DNA from: Candidatus Caldatribacterium sp.
GTDB lineage: Bacteria > Atribacterota > Atribacteria > Atribacterales > Caldatribacteriaceae
Length of the DNA: 64,000 nucleotides
Direction of reading: 5' to 3'
Assembly: GCA_025060675.1 (NCBI GenBank)
Contig: JANXBI010000012.1
Span: 1 to 64,000 of the forward strand
Position 1 is the stretch's first letter. The number at the start of each line of letters is the position of its first letter. The notes beneath the pieces are model-generated. The model had not been told where the DNA came from. It did no database searches and worked only from the letters and a program-made list of their open reading frames with translations. The position numbers and the translations under genes were made by a program. Positions 9,339-16,933 of this stretch are shown here, in pieces.

Positions 9339-10116
9339 AAAAAGCCTTCGAATAGCGAGTATTATTGGGCTTTCCTGGGGGATTGTGCATGGGAGTCGTT
9401 TCATCCTCCGGAGATCCCTTACAAAGCGCTTGAAACCTTTCCACACGAGAAAAGTCGAGACTCTTTTTTCGCTCACTCGGAGCGTTACTACATACCTCGT
9501 CGTGTTTTTCGCTCTCCTCCTCATCCTGTAGGAGCTTGGGGTTAACGCTACAGCAATCCTTGCAGGAGCAGGGGTAGTTGGAATTGCCGTAGGCTTTGGT
9601 GCTCAAACACTTGTTCGTGACGTTCTCACCGGGTTTTTCCTCGTTTTCGAGGATAGCCTCTCCGTAGGAGATACGGTGCAGATTGGAGATATTACTAGAA
9701 CGGTGGAAGAAATAGGCCTTCGCGTGACAAGGATCCGTACACTCTCTGGTGCTTTGGTAACCATTCCAAACGGAGAAATTTCGCGGATTGTGAACTACAA
9801 CCGGGGGTTCAGTCGAGCCATTGTTGAGGTGAGGGTAGCGTACGAAACTGACTGACATTGATAAAGCTATGGGGATATTGCGAGATACCCTCGTCAAATA
9901 CCAGCTCTGTATCCTGATCTCTTTCTCAGCTCTCCAGTTATTCAACGAATCGTGCGCTTTGAAACTTCTGGCGTTATCCTACGCGTTATGATTGAAGTTC
10001 CCCCAAAGCACCATTGGGATGTCGAACAGGACCTCCTCTATGAGATTAAGAAAGCTTTCGATGCTGCCCATATTGGGGTTCCTTACCCGAAGTATGTGAT
10101 CACCCTAAAAAACTGA
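9313..10116 (+). pseudogene. mscS: Disrupted small-conductance mechanosensitive channel (MscS family)
   Basis: About 267 codons of MscS-like sequence can be read only by ignoring three lesions. Frame 1 from TTG 9313 gives a membrane segment, then a TAG at 9529-9531. The same frame continues with LGVNATAILAGAGVVGIAVGFGAQ, the pore-lining helix signature. A duplicated TGAC at about 9848-9856 shifts the frame and brings stop codons. A one-base loss near 9900 restores the first frame, which continues through RIVRFETSGVILRVMIEVP to TGA at 10114-10116. The intact family is an inner-membrane emergency valve against osmotic downshock. Conservation outside the lesions implies recent decay or assembly errors. 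Confidence 0.85.
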
Positions 10117-10178
10117 AAAACACGGGAAGAAAAAGAGAGGTTTTTGGTTTGTGTATGGAAAAGCAGAGGAGGAATAGT

Positions 10179-11876
10179 ATGGCGGATTGCAGTATTCTCA
10201 TCGGTGGTGCTGCGGGTCAAGGAGTGCAAACCGTCTCCGAATTCCTTTCCACGATTCTTGCACGCAGTGGATATTATGTGTTTTCCGTTGAGAGCTACGA
10301 ATCTCGTATTCGAGGAGGTCATACCTTCACATTACTTCGCACAGGGAACGAGCAACTCCTGGGTGCCCGAAAAAGCCTTGATCTTCTTGTGTGCCTCACC
10401 GAGGAAACATACCACCGTCATATCGATGAAGTGCAGCCAAAGGGTATAGTTCTTGGAAAAGTAAAGAACCAAAACCAGAAGAACGATATTCGCATCTATT
10501 CCGTCGACTTTGAGCATGAGGCGTTGCAACTTGGTAACAGGGTTTTTGCTAACATGATTGCAACAGGGGTAGTGCTAGCCATCCTTGGCGTATCTTTCCA
10601 AAAAGCCCGAGAGTACCTCCAAGAGATCTTTGGAAAGAAAGGCTCTGTGGTTGTCACAAAAAACGAAGAAGCCTTGGAACGGGGAAAAGCGATTGTTGAG
10701 GATTTTGGTCTTCAAGAACAACTTCTCCCACCATGCAATCCTGAACCCCGCTACCTTCTCAGTGGTAACGAGGCTCTTGGTCTTGGTGCACTCCTTGCAG
10801 GATGTACCTTTTATAGCGCATATCCTATGACGCCTTCGACAGGAATCTTGAATTTTCTCGCTGATCGCGCCCAAGAATACGGCCTCGTAGTCGAGCAAGC
10901 TGAAGACGAGATTGCTGCCATTAATATGGCTATTGGAGCATCATATGCTGGCGCTCGAGCTATGACTGGAACATCAGGTGGAGGATTCTGCCTTATGTGT
11001 GAGGGGCTTGGGCTTGCAGCTATGACAGAAACCCCAATTGTTGTTGTTGACGCCCAGCGACCTGGACCAAGTACGGGACTCCCAACCCGCACTGCCCAAG
11101 GAGACCTTCTTTTTGTAATTCACGCTGCACATGACGAGTTTCCCCGCTTTGTTTTTGCGCCGAGAGACCCAGAGGACGCGTTAAACACGGTCATCCGAGC
11201 ATTCAACCTTACTGAGAAGTACCAGGTACCAGCCATTATTCTTAGCGACCAGTACCTTGCCGACACGAAATGGTCGTATGAGTTCCTTACCATCTATGAA
11301 CGTCCTGAGCGTCCGGTCTGGCCTTCTGCGGTCTCCCTGCCATACAGACGCTATGCCCTTTCACCAGATGGTGTTTCTCCGCGATTTTTCCCAGGAGGTG
11401 AACATCTCGTTATCGCAGACAGCGATGAGCATGACGAGTTTGGACATCTTACCGAGGATCTCTCCATCCGGAAAGCAATGCAAGAAAAACGAATGAAGAA
11501 ACTTGCGTTTATGCGCAAAGAAATGCGTCCCCCTTTCCTTGTGCCCGGAAAAGACGCCACCCTTATCGGGTGGGGTTCAACATGGGGGATACTTCTTGAG
11601 GTCCGAAAGGCATTGCAGAAGAGAGGAAAAGACGTGGGTGTCATGCATTTTAGCGACCTCTATCCCCTTCCAGAAGGCCTTCGGGAGCTTTTCATCAATC
11701 TCCCAAACCCCATAGTAGTTGAGCAGAATTTCTCCGGACAATTTGCCACCCTGCTCGCCTCAGAGACTCTTCTTCCGTTTCCTCAAAGAATTTGTCGATA
11801 TGATGGTTTACCTTTCCTCATAGAGGAGCTTACCGAAAAGATTGAGGAGGTACTTTCCCATGACGCAAACTCCTAA
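10179..11876 (+). CDS. 2-oxoacid:acceptor oxidoreductase, fused gamma-alpha subunit
   Basis: A 565-residue fused subunit as found in two-subunit 2-oxoacid:ferredoxin oxidoreductases (KorA/OforA type). Residues 1-180 are the gamma domain, with GGAAGQGVQTVSEFLS and ESRIRGGHTF. Residues from about 200 are the alpha domain, with YPMTPSTG corresponding to the conserved YPITP loop, EDEIAAINMAIGASYAGAR and TGTSGGGFCLMCEG. The enzyme decarboxylates a 2-oxoacid to an acyl-CoA and reduces ferredoxin. 2-Oxoglutarate or a broad range of oxoacids is likely, but the substrate cannot be fixed from sequence. The ATG at 10179 is chosen because AGAGGAGGA precedes it. It overlaps the beta gene by 17 nt. Confidence 0.93.
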   Translation: MADCSILIGGAAGQGVQTVSEFLSTILARSGYYVFSVESYESRIRGGHTFTLLRTGNEQLLGARKSLDLLVCLTEETYHRHIDEVQPKGIVLGKVKNQNQKNDIRIYSVDFEHEALQLGNRVFANMIATGVVLAILGVSFQKAREYLQEIFGKKGSVVVTKNEEALERGKAIVEDFGLQEQLLPPCNPEPRYLLSGNEALGLGALLAGCTFYSAYPMTPSTGILNFLADRAQEYGLVVEQAEDEIAAINMAIGASYAGARAMTGTSGGGFCLMCEGLGLAAMTETPIVVVDAQRPGPSTGLPTRTAQGDLLFVIHAAHDEFPRFVFAPRDPEDALNTVIRAFNLTEKYQVPAIILSDQYLADTKWSYEFLTIYERPERPVWPSAVSLPYRRYALSPDGVSPRFFPGGEHLVIADSDEHDEFGHLTEDLSIRKAMQEKRMKKLAFMRKEMRPPFLVPGKDATLIGWGSTWGILLEVRKALQKRGKDVGVMHFSDLYPLPEGLRELFINLPNPIVVEQNFSGQFATLLASETLLPFPQRICRYDGLPFLIEELTEKIEEVLSHDANS

Positions 11877-12717
11877 CGTTCCTCAAGGAGAAATTGCCTG
11901 GTGCCCTGGATGTGGTAACTTTGGTATTCTCAGAGCTCTTAGGGAAACCCTTGAGGAGCTTAAGTATGCGCCACAACAAGTTGTACTCGTTTCAGGTATA
12001 GGTCAAGCAGCAAAGGCACCTCATTACCTTCAGGCTAACGTTTTCAATGGACTTCATGGACGAAGCATTCCCGTGGCCTTCGCCATAAAGGCCACAAGAC
12101 CAGAGCTCTGCGTCATTGCCGAGTCCGGAGACGGATGTATGTACGGAGAGGGAGGCAACCACCTCCTTCACGTCATTCGGCGAAATCCTGACATTACCGT
12201 TCTTGTCCACAACAATCAAGTTTATGGTCTTACAAAGGGACAGGCCTCACCAACTTCAGAGGAGGGTTTCACTACTAAAGCGCAGCCCTGGGGAAATCTT
12301 TCCCGACCTCTTAATCCTCTAAGCCTTGCTATATCCCAGGGAGCAAGTTTCGTGGCGAGAGCCTTTGCTGGAGATATTCAAGGCCTGAAAGACATTCTGA
12401 AAAAGGCCATAACCTTTCGCGGATTCGCTCTCGTTGATATTCTTCAACCATGCGTTACGTTTAACCGAATAAACACCTATCAATGGTACCAGGAACGGAT
12501 ATACTACCTTGGAGAAGATCACAATCCCTACGACCAAATTGCCGCTTTCCAGAAGAGCCTTGAGTGGGGAGAACGTATTCCTCTTGGAGTGTTCTACATA
12601 AATCCCAAGCCCACGTATGAGGATAAAATCCAAGAGCGGGTTGCAAAGCGACGTAATATCCTCGAGAAAGAAGTATTTACCGCTGTCCTCCAGAAAGAAC
12701 TTGCGCGGTTCCTATAA
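11860..12717 (+). CDS. 2-oxoacid:acceptor oxidoreductase, beta subunit
   Basis: A 285-residue thiamine-diphosphate-binding beta subunit, the partner of the fused gamma-alpha subunit. WCPGCGNFG supplies two of the cysteines for the 4Fe-4S cluster, and LQPCVTFN near the C terminus supplies a further one. The segment GDGCMYGEGGNHLLHVIRRN with downstream NNQVYGLTKGQ is the ThDP/Mg-binding motif of the family. The ATG at 11860 follows GAGGAGG and overlaps the alpha gene. No ferredoxin subunit is encoded here, so an external ferredoxin is expected. A G+C-rich hairpin begins 2 bp after the stop codon. Confidence 0.93.
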   Translation: MTQTPNVPQGEIAWCPGCGNFGILRALRETLEELKYAPQQVVLVSGIGQAAKAPHYLQANVFNGLHGRSIPVAFAIKATRPELCVIAESGDGCMYGEGGNHLLHVIRRNPDITVLVHNNQVYGLTKGQASPTSEEGFTTKAQPWGNLSRPLNPLSLAISQGASFVARAFAGDIQGLKDILKKAITFRGFALVDILQPCVTFNRINTYQWYQERIYYLGEDHNPYDQIAAFQKSLEWGERIPLGVFYINPKPTYEDKIQERVAKRRNILEKEVFTAVLQKELARFL

Positions 12718-12719
12718 AC

Positions 12720-12744
12720 AAAGCCCGGAAAAGTTCCGGGCTTT
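12720..12744. terminator. Hairpin terminator between convergent genes
   Basis: The inverted repeat AAAGCCCGGAA / TTCCGGGCTTT (12720-12730 and 12734-12744) has a 3-nt loop. It lies between the ends of the oxidoreductase beta gene (+) and the stress protein gene (-). On the minus strand the stem is followed by a T-rich stretch (TTTGTTTA). On the plus strand the T content comes only from the stem base, so it probably serves mainly the minus-strand operon and partly both. Confidence 0.75.
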
Positions 12745-12745
12745 G

Positions 12746-13195
12746 CTATCCTTTCAACTCTCTAGGGCACTTTACGACCATTACCGGAACGCAGGTCCTC
12801 TTAATAACCCCAATCGTTACACTCCCTAAGAAAATGCTTGCCAGACCAGTTCTTCCATGTGTTCCCATAACGATGAGATCTATCCCATTGTCCTCAGCAA
12901 AACGAGTAATTTCTTCAGCCGGTTCCCCAACCACAACTTCAAGATGTACCGATTCCTGAGGGAGACCAGGAGCATTCTCTTCTACTTCGCGAGCCATCTC
13001 GTTCTGTATCTTCAGGACGACATTTTCCCAAGGGTTTCCAGGTTGTGAGGTGAGCGTCTCGGCTTCGAGGGGCGTAAGAACATGAAGGACCGTTATGTGT
13101 GCCTGAAACTTCGCGCGTAAAGAGGCGGCAACTCGGAGAGCAAGATCCGAGAAAGGTGAAAAGTCAGTAGGGACAAGGATACGCTGAATATGCAT
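12746..13195 (-). CDS. Universal stress protein (UspA family)
   Basis: A 149-residue single-domain Usp. The N terminus IQRILVPTDFSPFSDLAL and the C-terminal ATP-binding motif G-x2-G-x9-G-S (GTHGRTGLASIFLGS) place it in the ATP-binding subgroup. These cytosolic dimers accumulate under stress or growth arrest and often modulate a neighbouring transporter or metabolic system. It is the last gene of the minus-strand cluster, 44 bp after the MalG-like permease, so it may be co-transcribed with the importer. A hairpin terminator follows directly. Confidence 0.93.
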   Translation of the reverse strand: MHIQRILVPTDFSPFSDLALRVAASLRAKFQAHITVLHVLTPLEAETLTSQPGNPWENVVLKIQNEMAREVEENAPGLPQESVHLEVVVGEPAEEITRFAEDNGIDLIVMGTHGRTGLASIFLGSVTIGVIKRTCVPVMVVKCPRELKG

Positions 13196-13239
13196 ACTTG
13201 TTTCACCCCTTCTGAGACTTTTTCCCCATTATCCCATAA

Positions 13240-14094
13240 TCACTCTTTAATGGCACCAAGAGTGAGCCCTCGGATGAGAAAGCGTGATGTGAGAGCAGCA
13301 AGAATAACAGGCGGTGCAACAGCAAGAAGAGAAAGAGCAGAAACCTTCCAAAAGTCAAGTCCTCGAACAGTCAATGTTCCTGCAATAACCACCGGCATGG
13401 TCATGGTTTTTCGATATGAGAGTGTCACAACGAAGAGAAACTCATTCCAGGAAAAGATGAAGCAGAGAATATACACCGCAACAATACCAGGAAGTGACAA
13501 AGGAAAAGCAACGCGAAAGAAGGCTTGAAAAGGAGAACATCCATCAATAAGAGCTGCTTCTTCAACTTCTTCGGGAAGTTCCCGGAAAAAATCCATCATG
13601 AGCCAGGTAGCCAGAGGGAGATTGTACACAGTATGAGCCATGATGACAGCCGGCAGGGTATCAAGGAGCCTTAAGGTTCGCATAACAAGGAAAAAGGGGA
13701 TAGCTACAGCAATAGGGGGGAACATACGGTTTGAAAGTACCCAACTCGCGATATCCTTGTTCTTCCAGCGCTGGAAACGAAAACGTGTCAACGCGTAACC
13801 CGCGAAGGATCCAAGGAGGAGCACAAGAAGGGAACTCAAAGAGGAAATGAGAACGCTGTTACGCAACCCTTGGCGAGTCCTTTCTCCCTCTGCCTGCCCA
13901 AGCACAACTTGCCACGCGTATGTTGAGGGTCGAAACTGAACAAAAGGTAGAAAGGCAGTAGTATACTGTTCACCAGGAGACTTCAAAGACGTGACGATAC
14001 CCCAAAAGAATGGGAAAACAGTCCAAACCGAGAAAAGTACAAGAACAACCCAAGCTAACACAAAGAAAAGTTCGACTTTCCTCGGATGTTTCAT
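13240..14094 (-). CDS. Carbohydrate ABC transporter permease (MalG type)
   Basis: A 284-residue inner-membrane permease with about six transmembrane helices. The EAA loop near residue 190 reads EEAALIDGCSPFQAFFRVAF, which docks onto the ATPase. It belongs to the CUT1 family (MalG/LacG side), which imports oligosaccharides or glycerol-phosphate derivatives. It begins 2 bp after the MalF-like gene and forms the heterodimeric channel with it. No ATP-binding subunit is encoded nearby, so a shared CUT1 ATPase elsewhere must energise it. The substrate is not predictable from sequence. Confidence 0.92.
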   Translation of the reverse strand: MKHPRKVELFFVLAWVVLVLFSVWTVFPFFWGIVTSLKSPGEQYTTAFLPFVQFRPSTYAWQVVLGQAEGERTRQGLRNSVLISSLSSLLVLLLGSFAGYALTRFRFQRWKNKDIASWVLSNRMFPPIAVAIPFFLVMRTLRLLDTLPAVIMAHTVYNLPLATWLMMDFFRELPEEVEEAALIDGCSPFQAFFRVAFPLSLPGIVAVYILCFIFSWNEFLFVVTLSYRKTMTMPVVIAGTLTVRGLDFWKVSALSLLAVAPPVILAALTSRFLIRGLTLGAIKE

Positions 14095-14096
14095 AT

Positions 14097-14957
14097 TTAT
14101 ATCCCCCTGCGAAGCCTCTGAAGGAGGAAGTTAGCCATAATGAGAACAATAGAGAGAAACACCCAAGAAAGCGCACAGGCATATCCCAGATCAAAATACT
14201 GAAAACCCACCGTGTAGATATAGTAAGAAAGGGATTCGGTACTCGTCCCTGGCCCCCCACCTGTGACACCAAAAACAAGCTCAAAAAGCTTGAAAGCATC
14301 TATAGCCCGAAGGAGAACAAGGGTAACCATAATGGGAAGGAGGAGTGGAAAGGTAATAAACCAGAAGGTCTGTCCTCGAGAAGCCCCGTCCACTTGGGCA
14401 GCATCGTAAAGAGACACAGGAAGGGACTGCATAGCAGCGAGAAGCCCAAGAAACATAAAAGGGGTCCATTCCCAGATATCTACGGCCATAAGCACAAATG
14501 GAGCGAAACGAGCGTCAGTAAGCCAGCGAACCACGTTCAACCCAAGAGAACTCAGTACCTTTACCACGATACCCGCATCGGGATTCAAAAGCATTCGCCA
14601 CATGAAGGCAACAGCAATCGGTGGCGCCGCCATGGGGAGGAGAAAAAGGACGCGGAAAAAATTCCGGAAACGAATTCGCTCGCTGAGAATATACGCGAGG
14701 AATAATCCTAAACCCAGCTCAACACTGACTACGATAGCCACATAGAGCACGGTGAAACGGAGACTATTCCAAAAACGCAAATCTTGGAGAATATTGACAA
14801 AGTTTCCAAATCCCACAAATACTCGCGGCGCAGCCGTAGCGGCTTTCCAGCGGTAGAAGCTCAAGGTTAAAGACCAAACAAGAGGAAAGACTGCCATCGC
14901 CATAAGATACAAAAGTCCAGGAAAGAGGAAGCCAAACTTTGCAGTGTCTTTCCTCAA
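14097..14957 (-). CDS. Carbohydrate ABC transporter permease (MalF type)
   Basis: A 286-residue inner-membrane permease with six predicted helices. The first spans about residues 9-30, and the EAA loop reads YDAAQVDGASRGQTFWFI near residue 185. The GVTGGGPGTSTESLSYYIY segment in the final periplasmic loop is characteristic of MalF/UgpA/LacF-like CUT1 permeases. It lies upstream of the MalG-type gene in the same unit and is separated from the binding-protein gene by an intergenic hairpin that probably lowers permease expression relative to the binding protein. Confidence 0.92.
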   Translation of the reverse strand: MRKDTAKFGFLFPGLLYLMAMAVFPLVWSLTLSFYRWKAATAAPRVFVGFGNFVNILQDLRFWNSLRFTVLYVAIVVSVELGLGLFLAYILSERIRFRNFFRVLFLLPMAAPPIAVAFMWRMLLNPDAGIVVKVLSSLGLNVVRWLTDARFAPFVLMAVDIWEWTPFMFLGLLAAMQSLPVSLYDAAQVDGASRGQTFWFITFPLLLPIMVTLVLLRAIDAFKLFELVFGVTGGGPGTSTESLSYYIYTVGFQYFDLGYACALSWVFLSIVLIMANFLLQRLRRGI

Positions 14958-14972
14958 GCTTCTCCACTCCTC

Positions 14973-15011
14973 AAAAAGGATACAAGCCTGGGGGTTCTCC
15001 CCAGGCCTGTA
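14973..15011 (-). terminator. Intra-operon terminator/attenuator after the binding-protein gene
   Basis: A stem of 13 positions with one mismatch (14981-14993 with 14999-15011, core GCCTGGGG/CCCCAGGC) has a 5-nt loop. On the minus strand it is followed by TCCTTTTT (14973-14977 complemented), the form of an intrinsic terminator. It sits between the solute-binding protein and the permease genes, so it should let only part of the transcripts read into the permeases. Such a hairpin is a common way to make binding protein in excess. Confidence 0.8.
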
Positions 15012-15016
15012 TACAA

Positions 15017-16513
15017 CTACTCGGCAGACAACCCAAGGGACTCACGATAGAGAGCTCTCTGCTTTTCCTTGCCATGAGCCTCAGTTATTCTCACCCATTC
15101 GGTGTAGATAGCATCGCAGGCCTCCTTAGGTGTCCTTGTTCCTGAAAGGACTTCAGCAAGGTACAGGTCAAGGTAGTCGTAGTACTCTGCAGCGCCTGGA
15201 ATTCGAAGGTCAGTAATAGCTTTGGGATCCGAAAGGATGGTTTGAATTGTCTCCAAGTACTTCGTCACCGAATCTTTGCTCCATCCACCCTCGATCCACT
15301 TATCGATATTCTTGAAATGAGAGAAGCGCCATGGATTAGCCCCCGTATATCCATGAACACCACACACATCAAGGAGACTTCGTTCCGGAGCCGTAAAGTA
15401 TGTGGCAAACTTATACGCTGGAACAGGGTTTTTCGAGAATTTCGAAATAGAGAATACCCATCCGCCGAAGTTCAAAAAATTCACCTGGTTGTAACCCTCA
15501 ATCCACCGCTTTGCCTTAAAGTCGTACGTCTTCATAGCACCAGGAAGTGGTCCATACCCAAGAAGACCTTTGACCTTGCTTCCGTACTTTTCAGGAGACT
15601 GTTCAAGGATTCCAATGTCACCCCAATCAAGAGCGATCGCCGAGTTCCCAGACACAAAAGCCTGGCGAAGCTCACTGTAACCGTAGCTCAAAAGACCTGG
15701 AGGCGCAAATTTAGTCAATTTCTGGATAACATCCATCGCTTCAACCCACCCAGGGTTATTCACCTGGGGCTCCATGGTATCCGGATCAAAGAAAGGGGCA
15801 ACCCCAGGTTGGGCAGCATACTGCATAGCGATATCAAGGTATGACCACATAGCTTGCGTTTTCCTTTGGGCGATAAACGCTATGCCGTACTCAGTTTCCC
15901 CATCATTATCCCAATCCCATCCCGTAAAGAACTCCGCAATATGAAGGATCTCCTCCCAAGATTTAGGAGGGATGTTGTATTCATATCCGTACTTCTCTTT
16001 AAACTTTGCTCGGTACTCAGGATTTTCAAGAGCGTCTTTTCGGTAATAGAGCATATGGCAGTCACCATCATAGGGGAAAGCGTAAACCTTTCCTCCCCAA
16101 GAGACGATGAGTTTAATGGCTGGAACAACGTCACCCCAGTCAGGATACCCATATTCCTGCATTAAACCGTCTAGAGGCAAAACCCACTCTCCTCCCATCA
16201 CATCTCCTGCCCAAGTTGAAGGCCAACAAATCAGATCATACGCTCCTGTCCCAGTAATAAAATCCGTCATCATTTTGTCGTACAAGGAAGCATATGGTAC
16301 CACGACCATCTCGACCTTCGCTCCAGTGAGCGCTTCCCACTCAGGCTTCCAGGACTCTACCACCGCAGAATGCGGATCAGTAATCAGCACTGTGATAGTT
16401 TGGCCTTTAAACTCCCCAGGTTGAGATTCCCATGTCTTTGCAGCGGCACACGCAAGGAAGAGACTAAGAAGGGACACAAAAATACCAAACCACAACCAAA
16501 CTGCTCGCTTCAT
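15017..16513 (-). CDS. Extracellular solute-binding protein of the carbohydrate ABC importer
   Basis: A 498-residue periplasmic or exported binding protein, family 1 type (MalE-like fold). An N-terminal signal peptide (MKRAVWLWFGIFVSLLSLFL) ends in ACAAAK. The lone cysteine there does not match a good lipobox, so cleavage by signal peptidase I seems more likely than lipoprotein processing. The mature part has the usual GQTITVLITDPHSAV start, a GGKVYAFPYDGD segment and a tryptophan- and tyrosine-rich core typical of oligosaccharide binders. It is the first gene of the transporter operon, with its own promoter and GGGGGGTAG before the ATG. The ligand is unknown. Confidence 0.92.
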   Translation of the reverse strand: MKRAVWLWFGIFVSLLSLFLACAAAKTWESQPGEFKGQTITVLITDPHSAVVESWKPEWEALTGAKVEMVVVPYASLYDKMMTDFITGTGAYDLICWPSTWAGDVMGGEWVLPLDGLMQEYGYPDWGDVVPAIKLIVSWGGKVYAFPYDGDCHMLYYRKDALENPEYRAKFKEKYGYEYNIPPKSWEEILHIAEFFTGWDWDNDGETEYGIAFIAQRKTQAMWSYLDIAMQYAAQPGVAPFFDPDTMEPQVNNPGWVEAMDVIQKLTKFAPPGLLSYGYSELRQAFVSGNSAIALDWGDIGILEQSPEKYGSKVKGLLGYGPLPGAMKTYDFKAKRWIEGYNQVNFLNFGGWVFSISKFSKNPVPAYKFATYFTAPERSLLDVCGVHGYTGANPWRFSHFKNIDKWIEGGWSKDSVTKYLETIQTILSDPKAITDLRIPGAAEYYDYLDLYLAEVLSGTRTPKEACDAIYTEWVRITEAHGKEKQRALYRESLGLSAE

Positions 16514-16541
16514 AGCTCTACCCCCCCTTCAGTTTAAAATT

Positions 16542-16571
16542 ATCCTATCAGAAGCAAGCAAAGACTGTCAA
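16542..16571 (-). promoter_or_regulatory. Promoter of the ABC importer operon
   Basis: On the minus strand TTGACA (16571-16566) and TAGGAT (16547-16542) are separated by 18 bp, about 30 bp upstream of the binding-protein ATG at 16513. A perfect -35 hexamer and a fair -10 hexamer support a sigma-A promoter. It lies back to back with the rpsO promoter, with 13 bp between the two -35 elements. I could not identify an operator for a sugar-responsive repressor. Confidence 0.65.
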
Positions 16572-16584
16572 CGAAAGGGGAGTG

Positions 16585-16614
16585 TTTACAGTATTCGTGC
16601 TCCTGTGGTAAACT
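16585..16614 (+). promoter_or_regulatory. Promoter of the rpsO-pnp operon
   Basis: TTTACA (16585-16590) and TAAACT (16609-16614) are separated by 18 bp. Transcription would start near 16621, leaving a leader of about 35 nt before the rpsO TTG codon. The hexamers each match the consensus at four or five positions. The short leader leaves little room for an elaborate regulatory RNA. Confidence 0.5.
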
Positions 16615-16654
16615 ACTTTTTGAATGCCCGGGTAAAAGTGGAGGTGGAGTGGAG

Positions 16655-16924
16655 TTGGCATTAACGAAGGAACGGAAGAGAGAGATCATCGACCAATTTA
16701 AAATTCATAGTTCGGACACAGGTTCTCCAGAGGTGCAAATCGCACTGCTTACCGAACGTATTCGGGAACTTACTGAACACCTACAACAACACCCGAAAGA
16801 TTTCCATTCTCGGAGAGGTCTCTTTATTATGGTTGGCCGTCGAAGGAGGCTCCTGAATTATCTGAAAAAACACCACGTTGACCGGTACTATGCAATCCTC
16901 GAAAAGCTTGGATTGAGGAGGTAA
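16655..16924 (+). CDS. rpsO: 30S ribosomal protein S15
   Basis: An 89-residue protein, the exact usual length for S15, which binds the central domain of 16S rRNA and forms bridge B4 with 23S rRNA. HSSDTGSPEVQIALLTERI and HSRRGLFIMVGRRRRLLNYL are the conserved rRNA-binding segments. I choose TTG 16655, giving M-A-L-T-K as in most bacteria, over the in-frame GTG at 16649. GGAGG and GGAG motifs precede both. pnp follows after 9 bp, the classical rpsO-pnp pairing. Confidence 0.97.
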   Translation: MALTKERKREIIDQFKIHSSDTGSPEVQIALLTERIRELTEHLQQHPKDFHSRRGLFIMVGRRRRLLNYLKKHHVDRYYAILEKLGLRR

Positions 16925-16933
16925 GATTCCATT

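Noticed and set aside
9529..9531. TAG in mscS as programmed readthrough or stop-codon recoding
   Set aside because: Many genes in the window read as normal proteins with the standard code, and the same gene has two further frameshifts, so decay or error explains it better.
9142..9945. Minus-strand reading frame of 267 codons opposite carB and mscS
   Set aside because: The opposite strand encodes conserved CarB and MscS segments; the antisense product has no family features or ribosome binding site.
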